A stretch of 64,000 nucleotides of DNA from Tectiglobus sp965223355 (GCA_965223355.1 CBDCWE010000003.1:4340001-4404000); one strand, 5' to 3'; shown: positions 17,981 to 27,055, counted from the first letter of the stretch. Notes: generated by a model not told the origin, from the letters alone. Numbers and translations are program-made.

Positions 17981-19384
17981 ATGGCAAATCGCACCGGCGC
18001 CATTGCGCGTGCAACCGCGTATCTCGACAGCGGCCAGTTCGAAGCTGACCTGGCGCGACGCGTTGCCATTCCGACCGAAAGCCAGACAGCGGCCGGCCTT
18101 CCGCATCTGACGAGATATCTCGATGAGGAAATGATCCCGGCATTCGAGGCGATGGGCTTTCAGTGCCGCAAGTTTGACAATCCGGTTGCTGGAGCAGGCC
18201 CGGTTCTGCTGGCAACGCGGATTGAGGAGCCCGCATTGCCGACCGTGCTGGGCTACGGCCACGGCGATGTCATTCGCGGTCTCGATGAGCAATGGACCGC
18301 GGGCGCCGGGCCCTGGAAGACCGCGCGCGACGGCGAGCGCCTCTACGGTCGCGGCACCGCCGACAACAAGGGCCAGCACACCATCAATATGGCGGCGATG
18401 AACGCGGTCATCGCAGAACGCGGCAAGCTCGGCTTCAATGCCAAGGTTATGATCGAGATGGGTGAGGAGAACGGCTCGGCCGGTGTTCACCAGATCATGG
18501 ATGCCAACAAGGATGCCTTTGCTGCCGACGTGTTTATCGGTTCCGATGGCCCGCGCGTGCGCATGGACCGGCCGACGATGTCGTTGGGCGCGCGCGGTGC
18601 ACAGAATTTCGATTTGGTTTGCGACTTGCGCAAAGGCGGCCACCATTCCGGCAATTGGGGGGGTGCCTTGGCCGACCCCGCCGCCATTCTGGCCCATGCC
18701 ATCTCGACCATCGTAACGCGAACCGGCGCGATCCGGGTCAAGGAATGGCGCCCGCCGCCGATGTCGCAAGCCGTCAAGGCGGCGCTCGGCGATGTTGCTT
18801 TGGATGGCGGCCAAGACGGCCCTGAGATCGACCCGGACTGGGGCGAGCCGGGCCTGACACCGGCTGAAAACGTCTATGCGTGGAATGCGTTTGCCGTGCT
18901 TGCAATGAAATCCGGCAATCCCGAGAGCCCGGTCAACGCCATTGCGCCCTGGGCCAGGGCCCACTGCCAGTTGCGCTACATTGCCGGCACCGACGCCGAT
19001 GATATCCTGCCGGCATTGCGCCGCCATTTCGAAGCCGAGGGTATCGACCGGGTCAGCATCGAACCGCCGCCGGCCAGCAATGCCGCCGGCTTTGGTGCCA
19101 GCCGCACCGAGCTCGATGATCCCTGGGCCCAGTGGGTGAAAGGCTCCATAACACGTTCGACGAATGCGCCGCTGGCGGTCGTGCCGCAAACCGGCGGGTC
19201 GATTTGCAACGACCTGTTCACGGACTTGCTCGCCATCCCGGCGATCTGGATTCCGCACTCCTATGCCGGCTGCTCCCAGCATGCGCCGGACGAACACATT
19301 CTGATGCCGGTGTCGCGCAGTGCTCTCGAGATCATGGCCGGCCTCTATTGGGACCTGGGCGAGGATGGTGGGCCGGCACGATAA
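17981..19384 (+). CDS. M20 family metallopeptidase (dipeptidase/deacylase type)
   Basis: A 467-residue di-zinc amidohydrolase. Visible metal and catalytic residues: His in GYGHGDVIRG near 93, Asp in YGRGTADNKGQ near 122, and the Glu pair in EMGEENGSAG near 155. The dimerisation (lid) domain sits in the middle (about 210-330). M20 enzymes release amino acids from dipeptides or N-acyl amino acids. As last gene of the importer operon it most likely processes the imported ligand in the cytoplasm. The start ATG 17981 follows GGAG-like sequence (TTTGGAGATCTGAGCC). Confidence 0.9.
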   Translation: MANRTGAIARATAYLDSGQFEADLARRVAIPTESQTAAGLPHLTRYLDEEMIPAFEAMGFQCRKFDNPVAGAGPVLLATRIEEPALPTVLGYGHGDVIRGLDEQWTAGAGPWKTARDGERLYGRGTADNKGQHTINMAAMNAVIAERGKLGFNAKVMIEMGEENGSAGVHQIMDANKDAFAADVFIGSDGPRVRMDRPTMSLGARGAQNFDLVCDLRKGGHHSGNWGGALADPAAILAHAISTIVTRTGAIRVKEWRPPPMSQAVKAALGDVALDGGQDGPEIDPDWGEPGLTPAENVYAWNAFAVLAMKSGNPESPVNAIAPWARAHCQLRYIAGTDADDILPALRRHFEAEGIDRVSIEPPPASNAAGFGASRTELDDPWAQWVKGSITRSTNAPLAVVPQTGGSICNDLFTDLLAIPAIWIPHSYAGCSQHAPDEHILMPVSRSALEIMAGLYWDLGEDGGPAR

Positions 19385-19529
19385 CGCTTCGCCGGAGGTT
19401 GTGATCGTGACTGCACCGGATGTGGCGAGCTATGATAAGCCGGTTGTCGTGCGGCTGGCCCGCCAACCCAGCGGCCATGATCTGATCGGCGGCCAGCGGG
19501 GTGCGCGGCTTGAACTTGACGGGTGTGCG

Positions 19530-19997
19530 CTATGCTTCGCCGATCTCTTCGACCACCAGCACCGTGCCGTTCATGCCGACCACTTTGGCCCGGGCGCCGG
19601 CCGGCATATCGGGGCCCTCGACCGACCAGAGCGAATCGCCGACGCGGGCCCGGCCGCGGCCCGATACGATCGCCTCCTCAATGCTCACGATCCGACCGAT
19701 ATAATATCTGCCGCGAATATTGAGATCGGGCTGTTCCGACGGCGCCTGTGCCGGTCTGGCGTAGCGGCGAAAGAACAGCACCGATGACAACGCAATCACC
19801 CCGAACAAAACCAGTTGCCATTGCCAGGCGATGTCGACGGACAGGGCCATGACGCCGACGGCGGTTGCCGCAACCCCGAACCAAACGAAATGCACGCCCG
19901 GCACCAGGGTCTCAAGAATGAACAGGGCGACGGATAAAACCAGCCAGTTCCAGGCCCCGAGACCGATGAGGTAGTCGAACAGCGCCTGCATAGGCAA
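19530..19997 (-). CDS. NfeD-like membrane protein
   Basis: About 155 residues with three to four hydrophobic segments in the first 75 residues (for example LVLSVALFILETLVPGVHFV and QLVLFGVIALSSVLFF) followed by an OB-fold C-terminal domain (about 90-152, GRYYIGRIVS... VVEEIGEA). NfeD proteins are coupled to SPFH/stomatin proteins in membrane microdomains. The SPFH gene lies just upstream on the same strand, which supports this. The true start may be the second Met, 19991. Confidence 0.88.
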   Translation of the reverse strand: MPMQALFDYLIGLGAWNWLVLSVALFILETLVPGVHFVWFGVAATAVGVMALSVDIAWQWQLVLFGVIALSSVLFFRRYARPAQAPSEQPDLNIRGRYYIGRIVSIEEAIVSGRGRARVGDSLWSVEGPDMPAGARAKVVGMNGTVLVVEEIGEA

Positions 19998-20066
19998 TTC
20001 TCCAGCTCACAAGCTTAATCGTAGCACCGAGCAACCCGCCATTGATCGGCCTCGCAACGCTTGCGT

Positions 20067-20095
20067 TCAAGGGCGCTTGACGTCACGCCCTTGAA
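20067..20095. other. Perfect 10-bp stem-loop in the SPFH-NfeD gap
   Basis: TTCAAGGGCG and CGCCCTTGAA flank a 9-nt loop (about CTTGACGTC). It lies between the stop of the SPFH gene and the NfeD gene, directly next to the GAACC tandem repeat. There is no T-run after it on the minus strand, so it is not a classical terminator; it may stabilise mRNA or tune expression of the downstream gene. Confidence 0.5.
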
Positions 20096-20127
20096 CCGAA
20101 CCGAACCGAACCGAACCGAACCGAACC
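20093..20127. repeat. GAACC pentanucleotide tandem repeat, seven copies
   Basis: Seven exact copies of GAACC occupy 35 bases and end directly at the stop codon of the SPFH gene (complement of 20128-20130). Because the unit is not a multiple of three and lies outside the coding region, copy number changes would not alter the protein but would change the spacing to nfeD. Confidence 0.9.
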
Positions 20128-21126
20128 TCAGGCGTTGTTGCTGCCACCCCACGGCGTTGTCGAGCGCGGCGGTGCCGGGTCCGGCGTTGCGGCGTTGCCG
20201 TTTGTTGGTTTGCCGAAGGCCTCGCCGGCGATCTCGGCAACGCCGGCCAGCGAACCGATAACAGATGATGCTTCAAGCGGCATCATGAGAACCTTTTGGT
20301 TGGGCGACTGGGCAAGGGCCTCAAGCGCCTTCATATAGTTGTTCGCCACGAAGTAGTTGATGGCCTGGACGTTGCCGGCGGCAATCGCGTCGCTGACCAA
20401 CGTCGTGGCTTTCGCTTCCGCCTCGGCCGCCCGCTCGCGGGCTTCGGCATCCTTGAACGCTGCTTCGCGGCGGCCTTCGGCCTCGAGCACGGCTGCACGT
20501 TTTTCACCTTCTGCCTTAAGAATCGCGGATTCGCGCGAGCCCTGCGCCTCAAGCACTTGAGCGCGCTTGTCGCGTTCGGCCTTCATTTGCCGCGCCATCG
20601 AGTCGACAATGTCGCGCGGCGGCTCGATGTCCTTGATCTCAATGCGCGTGACTTTCACACCCCAGGTCTCGGTGGCATTATCGACAACCTCCAACAGTCG
20701 GGCATTGATGACGTCGCGATTGGACAGCAGTTCGTCGAGATCCATTGACCCCATCACCGTTCGGATGTTGGTCATTGTCAAATTGATAATCGAAGCTTCC
20801 AGTCGGTCGACCTCGTAGGCGGCCTTGGCGGCATCGAGGATCTGGAAAAAATTAACGCCATCGACCCTGACCATGGCGTTGTCCTTGGTGATGACATCCT
20901 GGCCCGGAATATCGAGCACCTGCTCCTTCATATTCATCTTGTGGCCGACCTGCTCCATCACCGGAATCAACAAATGCAGGCCCGGGTGCAGGGTTCGCGT
21001 GTAGCGGCCGAAATTCTCGACCGTGAAATTGTAACCTTGCGGGACGATTTTGACGATCGACCACAACGTCGCCGCAGCAAACACAACTAGGACGATGCCA
21101 AGAATGGCCGTACCTTCCATAACCAC
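20128..21126 (-). CDS. SPFH/Band 7 (stomatin-like) membrane protein
   Basis: A 332-residue QmcA/stomatin-type protein: one N-terminal membrane helix (about 4-25), SPFH domain (about 30-190) with PQGYNFTVENFGRY, then a long Ala/Glu/Lys/Arg-rich coiled coil (about 190-265) and a C-terminal tail. These proteins form oligomeric cages in membrane domains and can associate with FtsH proteases. The GTG at 21126 has an RBS (GAGGT, 6 nt away); the ATG two codons later would be about 12 nt away, so GTG is preferred. Likely operon with the NfeD-like gene. Confidence 0.92.
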   Translation of the reverse strand: MVMEGTAILGIVLVVFAAATLWSIVKIVPQGYNFTVENFGRYTRTLHPGLHLLIPVMEQVGHKMNMKEQVLDIPGQDVITKDNAMVRVDGVNFFQILDAAKAAYEVDRLEASIINLTMTNIRTVMGSMDLDELLSNRDVINARLLEVVDNATETWGVKVTRIEIKDIEPPRDIVDSMARQMKAERDKRAQVLEAQGSRESAILKAEGEKRAAVLEAEGRREAAFKDAEARERAAEAEAKATTLVSDAIAAGNVQAINYFVANNYMKALEALAQSPNQKVLMMPLEASSVIGSLAGVAEIAGEAFGKPTNGNAATPDPAPPRSTTPWGGSNNA

Positions 21127-21507
21127 TTTTTTACCTCACAGGTTGGCTGAAATCCAGTCTGCTTGATTTGGGCAGTTGACACCGGTTGCGCAACAAAATC
21201 GCAACATTTGGCCGCAAACTCATTAATTCGGACGCATTGGTATCTGCCGATTTGGCGCCGCGATCATAAGCGTTGCGGCACCCAGAATAGACAACCAGCC
21301 CATTCTCGGTGCCACGTTTTGCTTAATCTTGGTCAAATCGGTGCCAGTGTGCTCGAATTTGTGAGTTTACGGCCCAATTCGTAAACACTTTATGAAATGG
21401 TGTATTATTTGGGTAAATCTGCCCTCAAAATTGGGTACCTCGAAAGGTAAATGCCAGTATCGCGGTTTCTTTTCGTTTTCGGCGGACGTGCAAATTGACT
21501 TTTTACG
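21127..21507. other. AT-richer intergenic region
   Basis: About 380 bases between the SPFH gene (reading away on the minus strand) and the 3' end of hemH. It is clearly richer in A and T than its surroundings. It should hold the promoter of the SPFH gene. I see no gene or structured element in it. Confidence 0.45.
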
Positions 21508-22575
21508 CTATTCGACCCAGCCGCGCAATTCACGGCGCACGATGTGTTCAATCACCGTCATGCCCAGTTCGCTGTCGTTCAAACAAGGGATATGGGTAAA
21601 CTGCTGGCCACCGGCCTGCCTGAACTCGCCATCGGCTTCGACCGCGATTTCCTCCAGGGTTTCGAGGCAGTCCGACACAAAACCAGGGTTTAAAACCGCA
21701 ATTCTCTTGGTGCCCTTGTGGGCCAGCTTTTCGATGGTCTCGTCGGTATAGGGCTGCAACCACTGTTCCGGCCCAAACCGACTTTGAAATGTGCTGACAA
21801 GTTTCTGTTCGCTCCAGCCCAGGCGTTCGCGAAGCAATCGCGTTGTTTTCAGGCATTGGCAATGATAGGGGTCGCCGGCCGCAAAATAACGTTCCGGAAT
21901 GCCGTGGTAAGACGCCAGCACCACTTCGGGCTCCCAATCGAGACCATCGAGGTGGGTTTCGATCGACCGTGCCAGGGCATCGATGTAGACGGCATCATCG
22001 TGATACGGCGGCACGGTTCGCACCGCCGGCTGCCAACGCATCGTCTTGAGCGCATCGAACGCCTTGTCGTTGACGGTTGCCGTGGTTGCGCCAGCATATT
22101 GGGGATAGAGCGGAAACCACAAAATCCGGTCACATCCGATCTCACGCAACGCGTTCAAACGCGCCGGGATCGACGGATTGCCATAGCGCATGGCCCAGTC
22201 GACGACAATGTCATCACCGAGCGTGGCCAGCCGCGTGGCGAGCGCCTCGCTCTGGTTGCGGGTGAAGGTGCGCAAATAGCTTTCGTCCAAGTCCTCGTTC
22301 CAGATCGACCTGTAGGCCGCGCCAACGCGCTGCGGTCGGCGGTTGAGAACGATGCCGTAAAGGATCGGATACCAGTAAATCGGCGACCATTCGATAACCC
22401 GACGATCGGTAAGAAACTCAGCCAGATATCGGCGCATCGACCAGTAGTCGGTGCCGTCCGGGGTGCCGAGATTGACCAGCAGCACGCCGATCTTTCCAAA
22501 CGCGACCTTGGGGTGATCAGCAGGTGCATGGGCCGGCACGGTAGCGATCGCCGCCCGGTTGACACGTTCGTTCAT
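21508..22575 (-). CDS. hemH: Ferrochelatase
   Basis: Inserts ferrous iron into protoporphyrin IX, the last step of protoheme synthesis. From ATG 22575 the protein has 355 residues. Family blocks are clear: GVLLVNLGTPDG near the N-terminus, FPLYPQYAGATTATV, and ASYHGIPERY with the catalytic His, followed by a Glu-rich C-terminal half (FQSRFGPEQWLQPYTDE). The frame is open 25 codons upstream, but the GGGGACGAG box before 22575 favours this start. Confidence 0.95.
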   Translation of the reverse strand: MNERVNRAAIATVPAHAPADHPKVAFGKIGVLLVNLGTPDGTDYWSMRRYLAEFLTDRRVIEWSPIYWYPILYGIVLNRRPQRVGAAYRSIWNEDLDESYLRTFTRNQSEALATRLATLGDDIVVDWAMRYGNPSIPARLNALREIGCDRILWFPLYPQYAGATTATVNDKAFDALKTMRWQPAVRTVPPYHDDAVYIDALARSIETHLDGLDWEPEVVLASYHGIPERYFAAGDPYHCQCLKTTRLLRERLGWSEQKLVSTFQSRFGPEQWLQPYTDETIEKLAHKGTKRIAVLNPGFVSDCLETLEEIAVEADGEFRQAGGQQFTHIPCLNDSELGMTVIEHIVRRELRGWVE

Positions 22576-22713
22576 CGTTGCTCGTCCCCCGCGTTGGGTT
22601 TGGAATGACGCCGGCTTGGTTGCACTTATTCTACGTTTGAGCCGTCCCATCGGATCGAAACATGCGTTATTGCACGTTAGGCCAAAAACGCCCGGGACCG
22701 CACACCTCGGTTC

Positions 22714-23634
22714 CTATTCGGCCGCCGCCGGCAAGGCACCAGCATGGGCGTTGCGGACCTGCCAATAGGCGTCAACGCGTGCAACGAAGGCGGTCGGCGG
22801 CTCGGCCAACAGCAACGCCCCAAGCGCAATTGATCGCCGGCGCAATTCAGCTTGTTCCGCGTTGCAATAGTCGGAAATTCTGCCCGCATCGCGCTTTGTT
22901 GCGGGCTTGGCCTGGTCGCTGGAAACAAAGTTGGCAAGCACGGCAAGGTCATGGTCGAGACCGAGGAGACTGGACAACTCACGGCACACGGCAACGCGTG
23001 GTTCCAGCATCTGCGGCCACACCTTGGCGACCAATTCGACATGGCGACGATGAATTTGAACACGTTTGCGCCATTCATGGAACGCCGTGTCGGTGGTCAG
23101 CGCGACCGCCTCACCATAGCACCTCTCTAAGTTCTGCAGCTCACGCCCCAATCCGGCGATCAAGGCCGGGCGCGTGCAGCGCTCGAACGATCGTTCCGCC
23201 AAATCGGCGCGAATGCCCGCCAGCTGCTTGAGCGCCGTTGCAATCGGCGGGTCGGGCGTGAGCTTGGAGGCGGCCGCGCGGGCATTGGCAATCGCGCGTG
23301 CAACGCGCTTGACCAGCGCCGGGCTGCTGGCGCCATGACCGGCCTGCAAGTGGGCCAAGGTCTGCACCATAACATCGAGATCGCGCGATTGTGCGAGCGA
23401 GCGTGCAACGTCCCTTATCGCCCGATTGGTTTTGCCAAACTCGGTTTTCGACAGACCGGCACGCATCAACCGCAGCAAGGATCGCGCGCGCTTGAAACAT
23501 TTGCGCGCTTCATGAACGGCGCTGACCCGATCGGCAGGATTGGACAAATGCAGGCGCGCACGGTCCAGCTGTTCGCGCAGGATGCGTGCCGCGCCCTGCG
23601 CGAACGGCTCGCTCAATTCAAAGTTGTAGGCCAT
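22714..23634 (-). CDS. CHAD domain-containing protein
   Basis: A 306-residue helical protein rich in conserved His and Arg/Lys (RDLDVMVQTL, HEARKCFKRARSLLRL, HEWRKRVQIHRRHVELV), which is the CHAD signature. CHAD domains bind inorganic polyphosphate and are often targeted to polyphosphate granules. Here the domain stands alone, without a CYTH/triphosphatase domain. ATG 23634 is chosen because AAGG lies upstream and because the open upstream extension to 23928 is Arg-rich junk; ATG 23664 is a second option. Confidence 0.88.
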   Translation of the reverse strand: MAYNFELSEPFAQGAARILREQLDRARLHLSNPADRVSAVHEARKCFKRARSLLRLMRAGLSKTEFGKTNRAIRDVARSLAQSRDLDVMVQTLAHLQAGHGASSPALVKRVARAIANARAAASKLTPDPPIATALKQLAGIRADLAERSFERCTRPALIAGLGRELQNLERCYGEAVALTTDTAFHEWRKRVQIHRRHVELVAKVWPQMLEPRVAVCRELSSLLGLDHDLAVLANFVSSDQAKPATKRDAGRISDYCNAEQAELRRRSIALGALLLAEPPTAFVARVDAYWQVRNAHAGALPAAAE

Positions 23635-23800
23635 TCTGCGCCTTAAAATCTGATCTGATCTCATTCGAGCATATATCTGCTTTTGCAGGCAATAAATCTC
23701 GTTGTCGGGCCGCGTTTCAACATCCTTTCGCGATCGCGCCCGACGTTCTCGGCCTGACACTTGACTGGCGCGCGGGTCGGAGCAATTGGCGCGGGCCCGA

Positions 23801-24436
23801 CTAATTGGTGCGCCGGCCCGAGGCCCATCGCAACCATTCGCTAACGCGCGCCTCAGGGTGGGGATGGCTGAACACGTCGGTGATGACGGCGACGGACTGT
23901 GCGCCGGCCGCGAGCACGCCATCCGCACGCTCGATCGTTATTCCGGCGATGGCGACCAGCGGCAGGGCGCCGATCCGGGACGTCCAGTGAGACACCCTTT
24001 CAAGGCCTTGCGGTGCCCACTTCATGGCCTTGAGCTTGGTCTCATAGACCGGGCCGATGGCGACGTAGTCCGGCGCTGCCGCCAAGGCGATGTCGAGTTC
24101 TTCGTCGGAATGGGTTGAGACCCCGAGTTTGACGCCGGCCGCCTTGATGCGCGTGACATCAGCATCGGCCAAATCCTCCTGGCCCAAATGCACGAAGTCG
24201 GCACCTGCCTCAATGGCAAGGTGCCAATAGTCATTGACGATCAACTGGCAATTGTGTTCTTCACAAACGGCCAGGCTTTCGGCGATCTGGCGGTGCAGTT
24301 CACGTTCGTCCATATCCTTGGCGCGCAGCTGGACCGTACGCACGCCCAACGGCACCAGCCGCCGCAACCAGTCGACATCCGGCACAATCGGATAGAACAC
24401 ATCGAGACCGATGTCATGGGCGCGGCGTTGATGCAT
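23801..24436 (-). CDS. thiE: Thiamine phosphate synthase
   Basis: Joins HMP-diphosphate and thiazole phosphate to thiamine phosphate. About 211 residues with a TIM-barrel pattern: RTVQLRAKDM, QLIVNDYWHLAIEAGADFVHLGQEDL (given here only as a landmark at about 70-95), GVSTHSDEELDIALAA, DYVAIGPVYETKLK and VAIAGITIERADGVLAAGA. The ATG at 24436 places the start right after the thiG stop (24441); an upstream Met at 24472 would overlap thiG. Last gene of thiS-thiG-thiE. Confidence 0.9.
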   Translation of the reverse strand: MHQRRAHDIGLDVFYPIVPDVDWLRRLVPLGVRTVQLRAKDMDERELHRQIAESLAVCEEHNCQLIVNDYWHLAIEAGADFVHLGQEDLADADVTRIKAAGVKLGVSTHSDEELDIALAAAPDYVAIGPVYETKLKAMKWAPQGLERVSHWTSRIGALPLVAIAGITIERADGVLAAGAQSVAVITDVFSHPHPEARVSEWLRWASGRRTN

Positions 24437-24440
24437 TGGC

Positions 24441-25271
24441 TCAATCCAGTTCGAAGAACGGCGTGCCGGCAACCGGAGTGGACGGCGCGGCCATGTCGCG
24501 CTGCTCCATCAGCCCCGAACGGTAGGCTTGACGGCCGGCCGCAATCGCCTTGGCGAAGGCGACGGCCATGACGACCGGGTCGCCCGCTTTGGCAACGGCC
24601 GTGTTCAACATCACGGCATCGTAGCCGAGTTCCATGGCAGCGGCAGCGTGTGACGGCGCGCCAACTCCCGCATCGATGACCAGCGGGACACCGGGAAAGT
24701 AATTGCGCATCGTGCGCAGGCCGTATGGGTTTGCCAGTCCGCGGCCGGTGCCGATGGGTGCGCCCCAGGGCATCAACACCTCGCAGCCCGCCGCCATCAA
24801 GCGCTCGGCCGCGCCCAAGTCCTCCGTCGTATAGGGAAACACCTCAAAGCCCTGGCGGGTCAGTTCACCGGCCGCCTCAACGAGCCCGAACAGGTCCGGT
24901 TGCAAGGTGTCGTCGTTGGCGATGACTTCCAATTTGACCCACTTGGTGTCGAACAGCTCACGCGCCATTTGCGCCGTCGTGATCGCCTCCTTCGGCGTCC
25001 GGCAGCCGGCGGTGTTCGGCAGCACCTTGACATTCCAGGACCGGATCAGCTCGAAAAACCGCTGGCCTGCACCACCGCGGGCGGCCTCACGGCGCAGCGA
25101 CACGGTAACGATGCCGGCGCCGGCAGCCTCGACGGCTGCACCCAAGATCGCCGGCGAGGGATACTGCGCGGTGCCAAGCAGCATGCGCGAGCTCAATGCG
25201 TTGCCATAAAAGACAACGTCATCGCGCGGCTCCGGCCCGCGTTCGGCAATATTTCGCTCAATGCGGTTCAT
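24441..25271 (-). CDS. thiG: Thiazole synthase
   Basis: ThiG condenses DXP, dehydroglycine and the ThiS thiocarboxylate to the thiazole phosphate of thiamine. The 276-residue barrel shows NTAGCRTPKEAI, VKLEVIANDDTLQPD, the phosphate-binding PLVIDAGVGAPSHAAAAMEL and VMLNTAVAKAGDPV. The start lies about 80 nt after thiS on the same strand. No thiO or thiF gene is adjacent, so the glycine oxidase and ThiS-activating partners must be elsewhere. Confidence 0.95.
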   Translation of the reverse strand: MNRIERNIAERGPEPRDDVVFYGNALSSRMLLGTAQYPSPAILGAAVEAAGAGIVTVSLRREAARGGAGQRFFELIRSWNVKVLPNTAGCRTPKEAITTAQMARELFDTKWVKLEVIANDDTLQPDLFGLVEAAGELTRQGFEVFPYTTEDLGAAERLMAAGCEVLMPWGAPIGTGRGLANPYGLRTMRNYFPGVPLVIDAGVGAPSHAAAAMELGYDAVMLNTAVAKAGDPVVMAVAFAKAIAAGRQAYRSGLMEQRDMAAPSTPVAGTPFFELD

Positions 25272-25353
25272 CTGTTATCGGTCACATCCTTAGTCTTCGG
25301 TGGTCGGTTCGGTTATGATCGACCCGGCAGGCGCCCAGCCTTACCGATGCGCT

Positions 25354-25587
25354 TCAGCCGCCCTGGCGCGGTGCCACGATCTCGACTTCGTCATGCTCGA
25401 CCAGTTTCGTCTCATCGCGCTGGTGAGATGGGACAAAGTCGCCATTGAGCGCGGTCGCGACTTTGGCATTGCCGTAGCCAAGCTCGGTGAGCAGTTGCGA
25501 CAGGGTTCCAGCCGCGCTCGTCATGGCCTCACCATTGACCGTGAGTGCCACCGTGCCGGCAAGTTCACTGTGCAGATTAGTTGCCAT
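25354..25587 (-). CDS. thiS: Sulfur carrier protein ThiS
   Basis: A 77-residue ubiquitin-fold sulfur carrier. It ends with the required Gly-Gly (IVAPRQGG), which is adenylated and converted to a thiocarboxylate. The central part (LTVNGEAMTSAAGTLSQLL) and VATALNGDFVPSHQRDET match ThiS. The ATG at 25587 is chosen because the upstream 20 residues of the open frame are not ThiS-like. It leads the thiS-thiG-thiE cluster. Confidence 0.93.
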   Translation of the reverse strand: MATNLHSELAGTVALTVNGEAMTSAAGTLSQLLTELGYGNAKVATALNGDFVPSHQRDETKLVEHDEVEIVAPRQGG

Positions 25588-26005
25588 AGTGCTCCAACCG
25601 CTATTGTTGTCCGGGCAGTCATACGCCCAACACCGCTCCCAGTGCAAATTCGCCCGCAGCTCGTGGTCTCAACCACCTAATAAAAGCGTATTCAGACGCG
25701 CTGATTTGGTCTGTGCCAAGGCGCGGTGACCCCAAAGCGCGATGGCCCCAAGGCGCGGTGGGTGATGCTGGCGCATCATAAGGCCGCCGCAACGCCGGCA
25801 CCAGGCCAAATCTGCGCGCCTTCGGTGCGCTGCCCTGGCCTCTTGAAGGCGTCAGCCGTACTCACATAGCGCACGCAATGTATGCTTCGGCACGCCTTCC
25901 CGTTCACGAACCAGGGCAGCTCACGAACTGGGCAGCGCATCTCAATGCGTCATTTTAGGTGATAGAGACGACTAAGATTGTGCCTGATCGGCGCGCATCC
26001 GGCCA
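25588..26005. other. Intergenic region upstream of thiS
   Basis: About 420 bases without a gene. It contains a 16-nt tandem repeat (25716-25763) and a 25-nt stretch at 25816-25840 that is nearly repeated at 31748-31772. I looked for a TPP riboswitch on the minus strand and did not find the conserved core. Confidence 0.5.
25716..25763. repeat. 16-nt tandem repeat, three units
   Basis: Units are CCAAGGCGCGGTGACC, CCAAAGCGCGATGGCC and CCAAGGCGCGGTGGGT, with 2-3 differences between units. They lie in the thiS leader region, about 130-175 nt upstream of the start codon. Confidence 0.8.
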
Positions 26006-27055
26006 TCAATTAAAGGCCAATTGCACTTTCATTGCCTTGCTGCGGTCGCCGGCAAGCTCGAATGCGGCAACTGCCTCATCCAGCGGCAACGTCGCCGTGA
26101 CCAACGATGACACATCGATCAGACCGGCCGCCATCATGTCAACCGCGGTCGCGAACTCCTCGTGAAAGCGAAAGCTGCCCTTGAGCACCAACTCCTTGGC
26201 AACGATCGTGTTCATCGCCAGAGTTGCAGTGCCGCCGAGACCGACCTGAACAATGGTTGCACCCGGGCGCAGGACATCGACGGCACCAGCAAGTGCCGAT
26301 GCGCTGCCGGAGGCCTCGAAATGAACGTCAAAAGTGCCCTTGTCGCGGGCGTATGGCGCGAGCGCATCCGGCGTGTCGAGGATGTTGACGGCGCGATCGA
26401 CGCCGGCCGCCCGCATAAAGGCCAGGGGCGGTTCGGCGATGTCGGTCGCGACAATCTCGCAGGCCCCGGCCTGGCGCGCCACGATCGCACAGATCACACC
26501 GATCGGTCCGGCGCCGGTAATCAGCACCCGCTGGCCGAGCAGCGCGCCGGCGCGGCGGGCGGCGTGCAGGCAGACGGACAGCGGTTCCGCCATGGCCGCC
26601 ACGGCGGCCGGCATGTCGGCCGGAACCGGGTGGCATTGACCGGCATTGGCAACCAGAACGCTACGGAAGGCGCCATGGATGTGCGGCATGCGCATGGCGC
26701 TGCCATAAAAGCGCATGTCGAGGCAATGGTTCGCCGCCCCGCGCCGGCAGTAACCGCATGCCCCGCACGGTCGGCTGGGGTTGACGGCGACCCGCTCGCC
26801 GACGCTCAGGTTTGCGACGGCATCGCCGACCTCGGCGATGACACCGGCCACCTCATGGCCAAGGATCATCGGTTGGCGCACGCGCACCGCGCCAAACCCG
26901 CCAGCATGAAAATAGTGGAGATCGGAGCCGCAGATGCCGCCCGCCTCGATGCGGATGCGAACCTGGTGTGGCGACAGGTTTTCACCATCGAAATCTTCAT
27001 CATCGAAGTTTTCGACACGCAGATCCTTTGCAGCGTGAATGACGACGGCCCGCAT
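26006..27055 (-). CDS. idnD: Zinc-dependent L-idonate 5-dehydrogenase (medium-chain dehydrogenase)
   Basis: A 349-residue medium-chain dehydrogenase that would oxidise L-idonate to 5-ketogluconate. Catalytic zinc residues are in GICGSDLHYFHAGGF near 38-52, the four structural-zinc cysteines are in CGACGYCRRGAANHC near 95-110, and the Rossmann motif is ITGAGPIGV near 173. Idonate dehydrogenase is favoured over other polyol dehydrogenases by HYFHAGGFG and by the divergent gluconate 5-dehydrogenase gene 75 nt away. Substrate is inferred, not proven. Confidence 0.8.
   Translation of the reverse strand: MRAVVIHAAKDLRVENFDDEDFDGENLSPHQVRIRIEAGGICGSDLHYFHAGGFGAVRVRQPMILGHEVAGVIAEVGDAVANLSVGERVAVNPSRPCGACGYCRRGAANHCLDMRFYGSAMRMPHIHGAFRSVLVANAGQCHPVPADMPAAVAAMAEPLSVCLHAARRAGALLGQRVLITGAGPIGVICAIVARQAGACEIVATDIAEPPLAFMRAAGVDRAVNILDTPDALAPYARDKGTFDVHFEASGSASALAGAVDVLRPGATIVQVGLGGTATLAMNTIVAKELVLKGSFRFHEEFATAVDMMAAGLIDVSSLVTATLPLDEAVAAFELAGDRSKAMKVQLAFN

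Noticed and set aside
17906..19297. Long minus-strand open frame (463 residues) opposite the M20 peptidase gene
   Set aside because: It is the mirror of a well-supported gene in GC-rich DNA, has no recognisable domain and an unlikely composition. Similar antisense frames lie opposite clpA, pdhB, putA and parE.
25588..25720. TPP riboswitch upstream of thiS
   Set aside because: The conserved CTGAGA and GAACCTGA-type elements could not be found on the minus strand.
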